A stretch of 64,000 bases of DNA from Epichloe hybrida. Taxonomy: Eukaryota; Ascomycota; Sordariomycetes; Hypocreales; Clavicipitaceae. Location of the stretch: contig JAFEKR010000001.1 of assembly GCA_019022495.1 (NCBI GenBank), positions 4,712,001 through 4,776,000 on the forward strand. The letters run 5' to 3'. The translations under genes were made by a program, and so were the position numbers. Shown here one piece after another: positions 13,198 to 24,729 of the stretch. The notes under the pieces are model-generated. The model saw only the letters and a program-made list of their open reading frames with translations, searched no databases and was not told where the DNA came from. How positions within the stretch are numbered: the stretch's first letter is position 1; every line of letters starts with the position of its first letter.

Positions 13198-16100
13198 ATA
13201 GAAGGTGTTAAAATAGGAGATAATAATAAATACCTTAATAAAGGAAAAACCCCTATTTAGACTAACCTATACCCTTATATCTCTATAAGGCTTTAATAAT
13301 ATATTATAGAAAAACTACTTTAATAAATAGGAAGTTCTAAATATAAAGAGATAATAATACCTAAGGAAATTAGTCTCTATATCCTTATAAAGACTAAATA
13401 ATATAAGGAGTAAGGGTTATTTAGAAGAACACTATTCTCTAAATTTAGTAATAACTTTTATAAATAGTTAAGGGATAAGTTTATAGAAGGGAGAGACCTT
13501 TTATAGAATAGACTTTAAGACTATTTTCTTTATAATAAAGTATATATAACTATTAGAAGAGGCATTAAGATAGTAAATAACCTTAAAGAAGTAGTAAACT
13601 AAGAAGAATTTAGATTTTAAACTCTTAAAGAAATTAAAGAGACTAAGAAGAAGTATATAGGCTTCTAAAAGAACCTATAGAATAAAGAGTTCTTTTGTAT
13701 TTTACTAGATAACAGTAATATTAGAACTAGGTAACCTACCCTATTACCTTATTTATTAGTATAATTACTATTAAAAGGATTAATAAGCTAGACTCCCCTA
13801 GGAAGACTAAGTTAATCCCCTCTAGGAAGGCCTAGCTAATCTCCCCTAGGAAGGTTAATTAACCTAGATTTAAGACTACCTAAGGATACTATTTATAAGT
13901 ATCTATAGGTAACTCCCCTGCCTATACCTTTACTAGAGGTAAGTTAGTAGTATTACCCTAGTAATATTACTAATAATGCCCCTAAGCAGGAGAGTTACTA
14001 ATAAAGGTAACCTATACTATCTAGGGCTAGTAGTGCCCCTATTAGCATAGCTTAAAGAGCTATAATTTCTCCTTCCTAATATAAGGAAGAGGAGGATTAG
14101 AGGGAATAATAAGCCCTAAGGGTACTACTTATAAAGCTACTCTCTTACTTCCTAAAGACCTTACTACCCCTTCTATAAATATAAAGGGAAATACCTAGAG
14201 GACCCCTATAAACCTAAAGACCTTTACTAAAGTAAATTATTAACCTATCTAAGGTATACCCTAAAGAATAACTCTATAGCGCTAATAACTATAATATCCT
14301 TAAATTAAAGCTTTAAATATTCTATAGAAAGTATAAGTTACTTAATATCTAGCCTAAATAAGCTAGTTATACTTTTAAGGTTATACTTAAAGGTAAAGCA
14401 CTATAATACTATATAAACTACCTCTCTAAACCTAGATAACTATAAGATCTCCTTATGCTTATTAGCTATATAAGAGAATAATTTAAAACTAAGGATATAT
14501 AGTAAAGATATTTACTAGAGTAAAATAACACTTCCCTATAAGAAATAGTAAATAATAACCTAAGTAAGTTAATAATTAAATACTTTAATAAACTTATAGA
14601 AAGACTAGCTATCTTATAATAAGTAGTGCCTAAAGTAGGCTAAACTAAAAGGGCACTCTAGAATTAACTTATTAAAGCCTATTATAGTATTCTAGAGTGT
14701 AAAGAAGTAATTATAAATCCGCTAGATAGACTATAAGAGTTCTATAAACGGATTAGAATAACCCTTTATCTTATTAAGGAAGAGAAAAAGAACTATTAAT
14801 AGTTCCTAACTAAAGCTATAACCCTAGAGTAATTCTAGACTAACTAAAGATATAATAGGAAGGGAAAAGAGACCTAATACCCCTTAAAACTATAAGAAAG
14901 AGGAGGTAATCCCTACACAAAGAAGTGCTATATATATAGTAAAGAAAGATACTAGTTATCTAAGCACCCTAAAGAGAACTATAAGAAGGCGTTTTAACGC
15001 TTTAAGAACTACTACCTTACGGATCTAACTAATAATTTATATTATTTATTCCTTACTTAGTATAAGGGAGAACATAAGTCCTAACCCCTTATTAATAACA
15101 AAATCGCTTAGTATATAAAGAGTATTGGATTTAATGATAGCCCTAATAATATAGATAGGCTAGTACTTATAAGCTTCTTTATATATAGAACCTATATTAA
15201 TAGTAAGAAAACGGTTTAATTCCTAATAAGGTAAGTAGCATATTATAGCCTAAGTAAAGAAGACCCCTTTTAGTAAGAACTCGTGAACAAAGCCCTAGTA
15301 ATGTTTATATTAGAAGATTACTATTCCTATGTAATATTCTAAGGGATTATGCCTAATACAGGAGCTATAAAGTTCTCTATAGTAGGGTACCCCTAATTTC
15401 TTACTTTAAAACGTTAGATGCCCACATTATAGCTTAATAAATTAATAAAGAAGAAGGTATTAGTTAGATTTGGCGTAGGAGACCTAATTATTATACTTAG
15501 ATTAGCTAATATGCTTACTCCCTTTAGAAACATTCTCTTTTAGGTTATCCTTATAAACACTCTATTTCTCTTATCCCTTAATAATATAGACTATCTAAAG
15601 ATTAACTTTAATATCTCTAAGAACATACTATAATAAGGAAATATTAAAGTACTTATTGTATATAAATAGGGCCACGCCTAGATACTTCTTACATAGAAAG
15701 AAAAAGTAGTTACTTAGAGCTACCGTATAGAAGGTAAGCTATGGTAATTATATCACTGCTTTAGGCATCTATTAATCTAATATCTATATAAGGTTCTCTA
15801 TAGATTAGGGTATAATATTAATATTAAAGCTATTAGGGAGCTAATAAGAATTTACTACTAATACTAAATATATGTAAATAGCCCTAATTACTTTAAGTTT
15901 ACCCTTAAGAATAAGTGTAGCTTTAATTATAAAGTAATAGTAGATATCTTTTACCTAGATAGTAACCGCCCTATACTCCACGCTATAGATATAGCTATAG
16001 CGTTTAATGTAGTAAAATTCCTTAATAATATCTTTATGAAAATAACCTAGGAAGCCCTCTAAATATACTAGATTAATACTTACCTAGGCCCCCTAGACTT

Positions 16101-18483
16101 TATTATTATAGACGCTAGAATAAACTTCCATAGTAATAAATTTAGATAATTCATAGCTTTAATATTAATTTTAATCAAGGAAGTCCCTATTAAGGCATAC
16201 TATAGCATAGGGAAGGATAAAAGGTATTATAGGCCGCTCTAAAGAGCCTATAATATAATTAAACATAAATACCCTATAACACTAGAACCTATTGCCTTTT
16301 AAATAGTAATTAAGGCCTTAAATAACACCGCAGGCCCTAATAGCCTTATCCTAACCCTCCTTATCTTTAGAGCTTACTTACACATAATAAATAAGTCCCT
16401 ACTATTACCTAATATTATATAGTATATAATTATAGTATAGAAGGCTACTAAAGAGATTAAGAGACTTCACGCCATCTAGAAGGTTAATAAGGCCCTTACT
16501 AAACATAATAGCCTAGACACCTTAAAGACCCTTAGCTTACCGCTTAGATTAAAGGTTAAGGTCTAGTAAGAAGGTAAGGGATAGGTAGGTTTATATAAGC
16601 TACTAATAATTACTAGAGAGAACTATATACTTAATATACCTAGAGGCCTAAAGACCTTTAGGTTAATATCTATTAAGCCCTACTATAATAATTCTAATAT
16701 AAAGAAGATAATAAAGCCTAGTAAAGAGAAAGGAAAGAAAGGGTAAGAGGCCTGTAATAAGAATATAGTGCTACTAATACTACTAAAGCAAGGACGTAGA
16801 AGGCTATAGAAGAACTCTCCTATAATGCCTTAAGATACTAATACCTTCCTATTAGTAAAAGAACATAGTAACCTAGCTCTTATAATTAAGCTATATAAGG
16901 AAGGAATTATTAAGACCCCTAGTAAACCTTTTAAGCTATTAATAAAAGTAGAAATTAACGCTCTAATTAAGTAAGGTATGTTTAAATTTATTATATTTAA
17001 CAAGGAAGAACATAGTAGAATTTAAATCTTTAATTCCCAGATTATTAATAAGATTAAGGGTAAGATAATAAAACCCTATAAAAAGTTATGCCTTGTAATC
17101 TAAGGGTATAAGGATAAAGGGAAATAGGCTATTCTTACACAGGCCCTAACGATTTAACACGCAAGCTAACGTCTTATTCTTATAATAGCCCTATTAGTAA
17201 GATTAAGGAAATTCCTTATCTAGCTAAGAGATATCTATTAGGCTTATGTACAGGCCTATATATTACTAGAGCGGCTAATCCTAGCGCGCTTGCTAATTTA
17301 GATATAGCATCTTTACCTGCCTAGTATAATCTTAAGGGTTATAAAACCCCTCTATAGGCTTGTAAAGGCAGGAACACACTAGTGGGTTATATATTATAAG
17401 CATTACAGAGAGAACCTCTAGATAGAAACCTTTATATATAATCCCTACTTACTTATAACTATAAAGGAAAGCCCTAACTTTACTTATATTAGAATATAAA
17501 CTAATAACATAATTAGCCTCTTAGATAAGAAGTTCTCTAAGAAGGAAGAGACCTAGCTTATTATAGTAAGCTTTAATGTAAAGCTAAAGTAGTTTCTAAC
17601 CTAGGATAGTCCCCTTACGTTTAATAGTAGTATTATTATACTAGAGAATAATACTATTAAGATCTAGTAGAAAGGGCAGAGTAATAAGTTAGAATTAGTC
17701 CTTATAACTAATTTAAAGCGTAAGTACGTTAAGCAGAGGGCCTAAGGCGCTTATATTACCTTAATCTACTAACTAGAGGCTTACTTTAACCTATCTATTA
17801 CTATATAACACTAGGAGCTAACCCTAGAGAACATAAAAGCCCTTAATTACTACCTAAAGTAGTAGATAGATTACCTAGAGAGAGGTCTAATGTTTATCCT
17901 AATTAACCTTAAGAAAGCGAAGCTCTTTACCTTTATAAATAAATTCTTTACTAATAACTAGAACCTATCCTTATAACTAGGATATATACTTATCCTAGTA
18001 AATAAAGACTATACTAATAGCAAGTTTATAATTAAAGGTAATATTATACACTTTAGCTTAATAAAGAGCAAGAGAGTTACGTAAAGCATGCTTGCCTTAG
18101 AAGTCTATGGTATAGTAGCTAATATTAATATAGCTTATGTAATTATAACCACCCTAAACTTAGTTACTAACTAACTAAAGCTCCTAAAGATCCTAGTTAT
18201 TATATATATAGATTTATACTCCTTATATAAGTGCCTTATTAAGCTTAGTATAATAAAGGAGAAATGCCTAATAATTAATATTATAGCCCTTTAATAGTTA
18301 TACGAACGCTAAGAACTCTATAAGATCTAATAGATTAATAGAGAGAATAACCTAGCTAATACCTTTATAAAGGCATTACCTAATAAGACCCTTAAGAGCT
18401 TTATCTTAACTAACTAGATAACTATCTAGATAAAGGGATAGGTTACTTACGTATAACACACGCGTAGTAAAAGAAAAAGGTAA
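13198..18483 (+). pseudogene. Copia A2 Gag-Pol polyprotein, RIP-inactivated
   Basis: The region homologous to the A1 polyprotein is again exactly 5,286 nt, from the mutated start codon (ATA at 13,198) to TAA at 18,481-18,483. No net indel separates the two copies. It carries more RIP-type stops than A1. The zinc knuckle lies near 14,920, integrase about 15,760-16,500, RT about 16,960-17,700 and RNase H to about 18,430. No domain is expected to function. Confidence 0.88.
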
Positions 18484-18913
18484 TCCTCTAGGAGGGTAGC
18501 TATAGGGATAAGATAGTAATCTATAAGGGATTTACGCCCCTATAGTTAATATCCCTAGTAGCTATAACTACACTAGCCTACTAGGCTCTCCTAGTGGACT
18601 ATAGAAATTAATATTAGTGCGTAGGAGAATAAAGGTGTTGCTAAGGAGGAGGAAGATATTATATACGCACTATAGTACAGTATATATATTATTTTAAGGA
18701 AAGAAGGGATTTAGAAGGACTTACTTATCCTTATATAGGCTTATAGGCTAAGCAAGATTATTATTTCCCTTTTATTAGTAACTATATGCCTAGATAAGCT
18801 ATAAGTTCTTTTCCTTACATCCCCTATTAATTATATTCTTAATCTATCTTTTCTTTTTATTTCTATAATTAATATTACGTGTTAATAATTATATTAAAAG
18901 AGAGAAGTTCTAG

Positions 18914-19221
18914 TATTAGAATAAAGGTAATATTAATTGCGCGTCATAGCCGCAATTACCTAGCAGAAGCTTAGGCCACGCGCGGACCCCACACGTAACC
19001 TATAACCTAGCACGTTAATTAGCTAGGAAATGTAAGGACATAAACGCGTAACCCCTTTTCCCTTTATATATTATAACTTCTAGCTTTTTACCTCTCTTTT
19101 TAAAATAACTTAATCAATTATAATAACAGACAACGCAGCCTAGAATAGATAATCGATGACAATACTATTCTTCGGGCTCACGACTGTATTACATTGAATT
19201 CAATACCCTGTGAATCCAACA
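18914..19221 (+). repeat. Copia A2 3' LTR (308 bp)
   Basis: The terminal TG has become TA (TATTAGAATAAAGG), a RIP-type change at the inner end. The outer end is clean (CTCACGACTGTATTAC ... GAATCCAACA). Confidence 0.9.
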
Positions 19222-19471
19222 GAAAGTCTTATATTAATATTTATAAGAGAATATCTAAGAAAAACATAGCCTTATTAGATTTAATATTTCTATTTTTAGT
19301 AACAATTACATGTAATTGTGTAGTTGTAGTTGTAATAATTACAACTACAACTACAATTAATTACATATACCTAGCAATTACAATTAATTAATTACAGCCT
19401 AGGAATAATTACACTACAATTACAAGCTACCCCCCAAAAACTACATTAATTACACTACATACAATTCTCTA

Positions 19472-19686
19472 GTTATAACTAGAGAGCTACTACTTAGGGG
19501 TAGGTATATTAAGGTCTTAAACTCTAACCTTCTATATCTCTTATAGGTAGTCCTTATCTAAATACCTTACTATATATATATAGCTATCTAGTAGCTACTT
19601 AGTTATCCATATAGGCTAAGGCTTATCTAAGGGCTTTATTATATAACTATTCTATCTATAACTCCCTAGCCTTTATACTTCTAATA
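19472..19686 (-). repeat. Gypsy C 3' LTR, truncated by MITE B (215 bp seen)
   Basis: It matches bases 2,948-3,162 of the intact solo LTR with the same length. The inner end now reads CTTCTAATA instead of CTCCTAACA. The missing first 52 bp would lie on the far side of MITE B. Confidence 0.82.
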
Positions 19687-21539
19687 TATTACCCCCCTAA
19701 TATATAATTATCCTTAATTATAAAGAGCTACTTAGCTAGTATATATTTACTATATATAACCTATAGTAATATCTATATTACTAGCTATACTATTAGTGTG
19801 TAGTATTATATTTACTTTAAATAATAAGGTAAATATTATTAGGACCTAGGTAATTCTTCTTATAATATCTAGATTATAGATAGCTATATACTTACTACTT
19901 TATAACCTCTAATATATATACCTCTATCTAATAAGTTATTAGCACTAAGTAAGCAAACTACCTATATTAAGTTTTATAACTAGGTTAAATAGATAAGGTA
20001 ACGCGTGCTATTTAAAATAAATAACTTCTTATTTAATATTAGGGATATTATATTAATCTTACTAGGAGTTTATAGCTAGTATATATATTTACTAGTAGTA
20101 GCTATAACTATAAATATTATAATTCCTAGATTAGCTATATATAGTATATAAATTACTTAGGGGTCTAGGGCTAATATAAAAGAGGCTTACTTTCCCTTAC
20201 TTTTATATACTTTTCTTCCCTCTATATTCTCCCTTAGTATTATAAGTTACCCTTACCTATAAGCTAGTAGCTTTATAGCTTCTCTTATAGTAATTACTAA
20301 TATCCTATAGTATTACTTTATTATTTATATTTATCCTTATCTAAAATATCTAAATTCTCTTAAATACTAAAATATTAGTTACTTACCTTTTACCTATAAG
20401 ATTCTTATAGTATATTACTACTAACTTACTAGTAGTTAATAATATCTTTAATATAAGTAATTACTTTATTACTACTACTTTCTTTTATTATAAAGACTCC
20501 TATAATATTCCCTTTAAAGTCTTCTAGTAAGAAATATTTAGCTTCTAAAATTTCTATATAAGTATAATATCTAGGTTTCCCTAGTGCTTACCTTACTAAC
20601 TTATAGCTAGTAGTACTAGTAAAATAAAAATTCCTTATATTTACTATATATAATAAGTTATAATATAAGCTATTATACCTAAAGATAGTAATAGTATAAA
20701 GCTATAATATATTATTAAGGGTAAATCTATCCTAACCTAATATACTAATTCTCTAAGTATAACTTTACTACTATCTTACTATATATTACTTCTAACTTAT
20801 ATAAATAACTTAATAAAATATACCTATTATATATATAATAATAAGGATTACACTAGGGTTTATTCTCTTTTTCTTACTACTAATATATATACTAATACAC
20901 TACTAGTATACTACTTAGTTTACCTAGTTATACTATACGCTCTTTAAGTATATTAATACTTATAGTAATCCTAATAATAATCTATACTTTCTTAATAATA
21001 TATATATCTCTTATTTCTATAACTTAGTTACTACTAATATACTACTAGTATCTAATATATATAAAATATAAACTTTATAATACACTCCTAATTACTAAAA
21101 ATACTAATAAGTATAGGTAAGTAAGGTAAGCGTAGCTTATAGTAAAAGTTATATATAAGGCTAATGCTAATAAATAAGTTACTATATTACTACTTAATAA
21201 TACTATTAATCTAGAAGTCTAGATTAATATTTCTAATATTTCTAATAGTTTATATTTTATTATATAAAATCTTCTATCTATATATACTTCCTATACTCTA
21301 GCTTATAGCTTTACTAACTTACTAGTAGCTTACTACTAATATATCTATGCTTCCTACTTATACTAGGCTACTAGACCTCCCTAGTAAGCTTTATATAAAT
21401 ATATATAAAGAGGGGGATTCTTCTAATAATAAGGATAAATCCTTTACCCTTATTAGCACTAGTAAGACTACTAAGGGCTAGGTAAGTAATATATTAATAA
21501 AGTAATCAGTATAAAGTAGCTATAAGTTAGGTTATCTAA

Positions 21540-22972
21540 GAAATTATCTAGATTCTTTTTTTATATATTACTATTACTATCTAAAATCTATTAAATATAC
21601 CTTTATATCTATAAACTAGCTACTTAGTTATTACTTATAATCCTTAATAATATCTATTATAATAAAATCTCTTTTCTTTACCTAAGAATTCTCTAAAGTA
21701 TTATAGCCTTTTTATTTAACTAGGTATTTCTAATATCTCCTATTATAATAATATAATATAATTCTTTTAACTTTAAACTCCTACTTATTATCTATAATAT
21801 TATCTTATAGTAAGGATATATTTTCTATACTAGATAAGTCCCTTATAAATAGTTTAAGGTTAGTAATATTAAAAATATTATATAGATATATTCTAGGTAA
21901 TAGCTTTAATTAGTATATAAGCTTATAAGTACTAATTACCTTTTTAATTTTATAAGGGCCTAGGTACTTTATACTTAGCTTCTTACTAGGTTACTATAAG
22001 TTAATATTCTTTATAAATAATAAAATATAGTTACCTATACTAAACTTTATTAGGGTTTGCTTCTTATTATAGTATTTTATATACTAGGCCTATAAGTTAC
22101 TTAGGAGCTACTTAATTACTATATATCTATTTTTTAGTATAATAGTATAAGTTTTTACCTAGTTATTTACTATAGGAATATCTATAACTACTTACTATAG
22201 TCCCCTAGGGTTATAGCCTTATAGCGCCTTAGCTAGGGTATAGCTATAAGTTAAATAAGTGCTTATATTATATATAAACTATGCTATTAAAAGGTTATTA
22301 GCTTAATTAGTTTAGTTAAAGTAAGTAAAGGCTCTTAAATAGTACTCTAAAACTTAGTTTAGATATTCTATTTAACTATTTATTTATAAGTAAAATATAG
22401 TGCTTAGTTACTACTTAGTTATAATAAGATAGTAAAAGGTTATCTAAAACCTACTAGTAAAGGTTAAACTATAGTTTATAATAATACCCTTTAAAGCACT
22501 ATAATCCCTAAAAACATATTCTAAGAATATAGTAGCTAACCTATTACTAGTTATATACATTAAAACAAGGATATAAATACTATATTTTATAAAATAGTCT
22601 ATAATAACTAAGATTATATTATAAGTCTAGTTTATAACTTTTATAGGTAGTAGCCCTATAATAAAGTCTATTAATAATTCTTAAAAAGGCTAATTAAGCA
22701 CTAGTAGTATAGCTAGCTTACTATAAGGTTTATAGTACCTTAGCTTTAAAGTCTAGTAGCTTATGTAAGTTTATATATATAACTTAGTGTCTTTCTTTAT
22801 TATTAGCTAGTAATCCTAACTTATAATCTAATAAAGGGTCCTGCTAACTCCCTAGTAGCCTGCTACTAAGTTATTATAAGTAAGTAATATAACTTCCTTT
22901 TTTATACTAACTAGAATAAAAACTCTATTCTTAAATATTAATAGCTTAGAGGGCCTAATAGACTATATTTAT
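21540..22972 (-). pseudogene. Gypsy C integrase core and C-terminal/chromodomain region
   Basis: Reading the minus strand from 22,972 leftwards gives a gypsy integrase core: a first-Asp strand resembling IDFIIGLLP near 22,660, a GIIINYSLTFTSRF stretch near 22,460, and QIEYLNQVLEYYLR carrying the Glu near 22,360. The GPY/F-like KYLGPYKI follows near 21,960, then a chromodomain-like QKYLVKxKGYNTLE near 21,700. These would join cDNA to the target and steer it to chromatin. Stops and missense changes are of RIP type. The 233-bp insert at 22,973 splits it from the RNase H side. From 19,687 to about 21,540 I see only stop-rich, RIP-degraded sequence without a recognised domain. Confidence 0.8.
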
Positions 22973-23205
22973 TGATTTTTAATTTTTTTTGGGGTCATTG
23001 GCTGTGGCCAATGCATCTAATTTTCAAGGAACCAAAAAAACTACTAGCAATACCTAGCTAGTGCCACATGTAATAACTAAATTTAATAATCACCGCAGTG
23101 TTAGGTAAAACAAAAAAGGAATAAGCTTTAAGCTATAAATTTAGGGGCTAAAAAGTTAATACAAAGTTTGCGACAAACTTTGTGGCTGCGATTGCGCAAG
23201 GTACA
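22973..23205 (-). mobile_element. 233-bp SINE-like or processed insert of unknown class
   Basis: It is bounded by perfect 14-bp direct repeats (TAGACTATATTTAT at 22,959-22,972 and 23,206-23,219), as expected for target-primed retroposition. On the minus strand it ends in an A-rich tail (AAAAAAAATTAAAAATCAA), which fits a retroposed RNA. It keeps many CA and TG dinucleotides (CATTGGC, GTGGCCAATGC, GCGATTGCGC), so RIP barely touched it. It has two hairpins: ACAAAGTTTG/CAAACTTTGT near 23,160-23,182, and CATTGGC/GCCAATG near 22,998-23,016. No convincing pol III A and B boxes were found, so the source RNA is unknown. Confidence 0.65.
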
Positions 23206-23640
23206 TAGACTATATTTATAATGCTTCTAGGTTACTACTCTTAAGCAGCTTCCTCTAACCTATAGTAAAGTTATTACCTTACTATACTTAAAATAGCATA
23301 ACTTAAATTAAAGTCTCTAATTCTATATATATAGGATAAGCATTACATGTAAACTTAGAAGAGGTTTACTAGACTACTTATATTCTTACTATAATACTAC
23401 TATAAGTAACTAGCTTATAGTATGCTTTTAGACTTATAGATAAATTATAGCTAAGTAGTGTTTTAAGGGGGCGCTTATACTACTTACTAACTACTAACCT
23501 AGCTAGACTTCTAACCTATAGGCTTACTAGACTTATAGAAACATTAGAAAATATAGATAAGGCGTAACCTTACTACTTATAATTAGCAGACCTAGTTAGC
23601 ATACTACTTATAGGCTTTATAGGACTATTAGGTTCCTTAA

Positions 23641-23997
23641 TGTTAAAATATATTGTTAAAAATATATAAGGCTTTGTAATCCTAGGTTCAGTTGGATCGG
23701 TCCACTCTTTTGATTTCAACAGGTTATGAGCCCGGTGGCGCAGTGGTTGTGGCTCACTGTAGCGTATTAGCCCGCCCACCACAGTGGAGCACTGCTCTGC
23801 GAGGCAAGGTTATGGGTTCGAACCCTGCCGAAAAAAAAAAAACAACTAAAGAAATTCAATTGCTAGTATAAGCCTAACCTCCAATAGGGCACCTGGATAT
23901 ACAATTCCAGGGGGAGTGTTAAAATATATTGTTAAAAATATATAAGGCTTTGTAATCCTAGGTTCAGTTGGATCGGTTCACTCTTTTGATTTCAACA
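23641..23997 (+). mobile_element. TRIM-type miniature LTR element with tRNA-like core (357 bp)
   Basis: Two 81-bp LTRs (23,641-23,721 and 23,917-23,997; start TGTTAAAATATATTG, end GATTTCAACA) flank a 195-bp interior. The 5-bp target duplication CTTAA is exact (23,636-23,640 and 23,998-24,002). A primer-binding site follows the 5' LTR directly (GGTTATGAGCCC, 23,722-23,733), complementary to the initiator-tRNA-Met anticodon arm as I recall it (GGGCUCAUAACC), the half-tRNA priming known from copia. A purine tract CCAGGGGGAG (23,907-23,916) precedes the 3' LTR. There is no coding capacity, so it depends on proteins from another element. RIP damage is close to nil. Confidence 0.88.
23722..23843 (+). 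other. tRNA-like module inside the TRIM (boxes A and B)
   Basis: TGGCGCAGTGG at 23,736-23,746 fits the pol III A box and matches the D-arm of initiator tRNA-Met as I recall it. GGTTCGAACCC at 23,815-23,825 fits the B box and T-arm. The 68 bp between them is longer than in most tRNAs. A 12-A run follows (23,831-23,842), as behind a SINE. I see no complete cloverleaf, so this is a tRNA-derived or SINE-like sequence, not a working tRNA gene. Transcription is inferred only. Confidence 0.6.
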
Positions 23998-24329
23998 CTT
24001 AATAATATAATAAAGTTATATTTTCTTAAAACCCTAGAGGCTTAAATAGCCCTTATAGTATTCTTATAATAAACTATTAACTACACTAAGTAATATAACC
24101 TTAGGGCTTGTAACTACACTATTATATATATAGTGCCCTTACTACTTAGTATTTAAAAACTTAGCTAAGAAGTTAGGTAGCTATAAGGACATAGCCTCTA
24201 CCCTACGCTCCTTACTAATATAATTTACTCTTCTTAATAGGGTATTAGCAGGGTTTAGCTTACCTATATAATATTTAATCCTAAAATTAAATAAATAAAG
24301 CTTATCTAATACTATTACTTACTTACTAG
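23998..24329 (-). pseudogene. Gypsy C RNase H/connection fragment
   Basis: The minus strand reads YYIGKLNPANTLLRR near 24,240-24,285, which fits the end of gypsy RNase H (usual form GKxNxxADALSRR). It lies between the integrase piece on the left and the RT piece that resumes at 33,052 after the MITE. The frame is RIP-damaged. Confidence 0.72.
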
Positions 24330-24729
24330 CAGAGCATTGTTTGTAGTGTAGTTAGTGTAGTTTTTAGGAAAATTTTGTATTTGTAGTGTAGTTTTTTTTA
24401 GCTAGTATTTAGTGTAGTGTAGTTTTTTTTTTTTGTAGTTAGTGTAGTTACTAACTACACTAACTACACTACACTACAAAAACTACAAATGTAGTGTTAG
24501 GTAAATTAAAAGTGGGTCTTTTTATATGGTAGTATTAATATACTAATTAGAAGAAAGCTATTATTCTTATACTTATATTATTAGCTATTTTATTAAATTA
24601 GTTATTTAAGTTATAAGGTTATAACCTTTTATAGATTTTATTATAACTAGGGTTATAAGTACTATTATAAGTTTTTTATAAGACTATTATTCTTAATACT
24701 TTTCTTTCCTAATATAACTTTAAGAAAAC

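Larger units (their letters stand above)
12417..19221 (+). mobile_element. Copia A2, full-length LTR retrotransposon (6,805 bp)
   Basis: Same family as copia A1, with 308-bp LTRs at 12,417-12,724 and 18,914-19,221 and the exact 5-bp duplication GAAAG at 12,412-12,416 and 19,222-19,226. The empty target site survives in MITE A at 3,570-3,574. The 12,725-13,197 leader and 18,484-18,913 tail hold no gene; the tail carries the AAAAGAGAGAAG purine tract. RIP load in the interior is heavier than in A1 (the start ATG is now ATA). Confidence 0.93.
10634..19471 (+). mobile_element. hAT-like MITE B, interrupted by copia A2
   Basis: The visible pieces are 10,634-12,416 and 19,227-19,471. The right end reads CAATTCTCTA, CAATTCTCTG with a RIP-type last base. 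The next eight bases (GTTATAAC) sit exactly where the gypsy C LTR continues: the intact solo LTR at 2,896-3,162 has GTTATAGC at 2,948-2,955. MITE B therefore inserted into that LTR. Its left end is not in the window, apparently because MITE A sits inside its left part. Internal content is AAAAGTGGGTC motifs (10,660-10,770), two 10-bp arrays and AT-rich sequence, with no coding region seen. Confidence 0.55.

Noticed and set aside
19194..19391. A 65-codon frame at the end of copia A2
   Set aside because: It crosses the LTR end and the MITE B palindrome; it arises from repeat sequence only.
23722..23843. A genuine tRNA gene
   Set aside because: The boxes are present but too far apart, there is no full cloverleaf or acceptor stem, and the same sequence recurs as the core of an LTR-bounded repeat.
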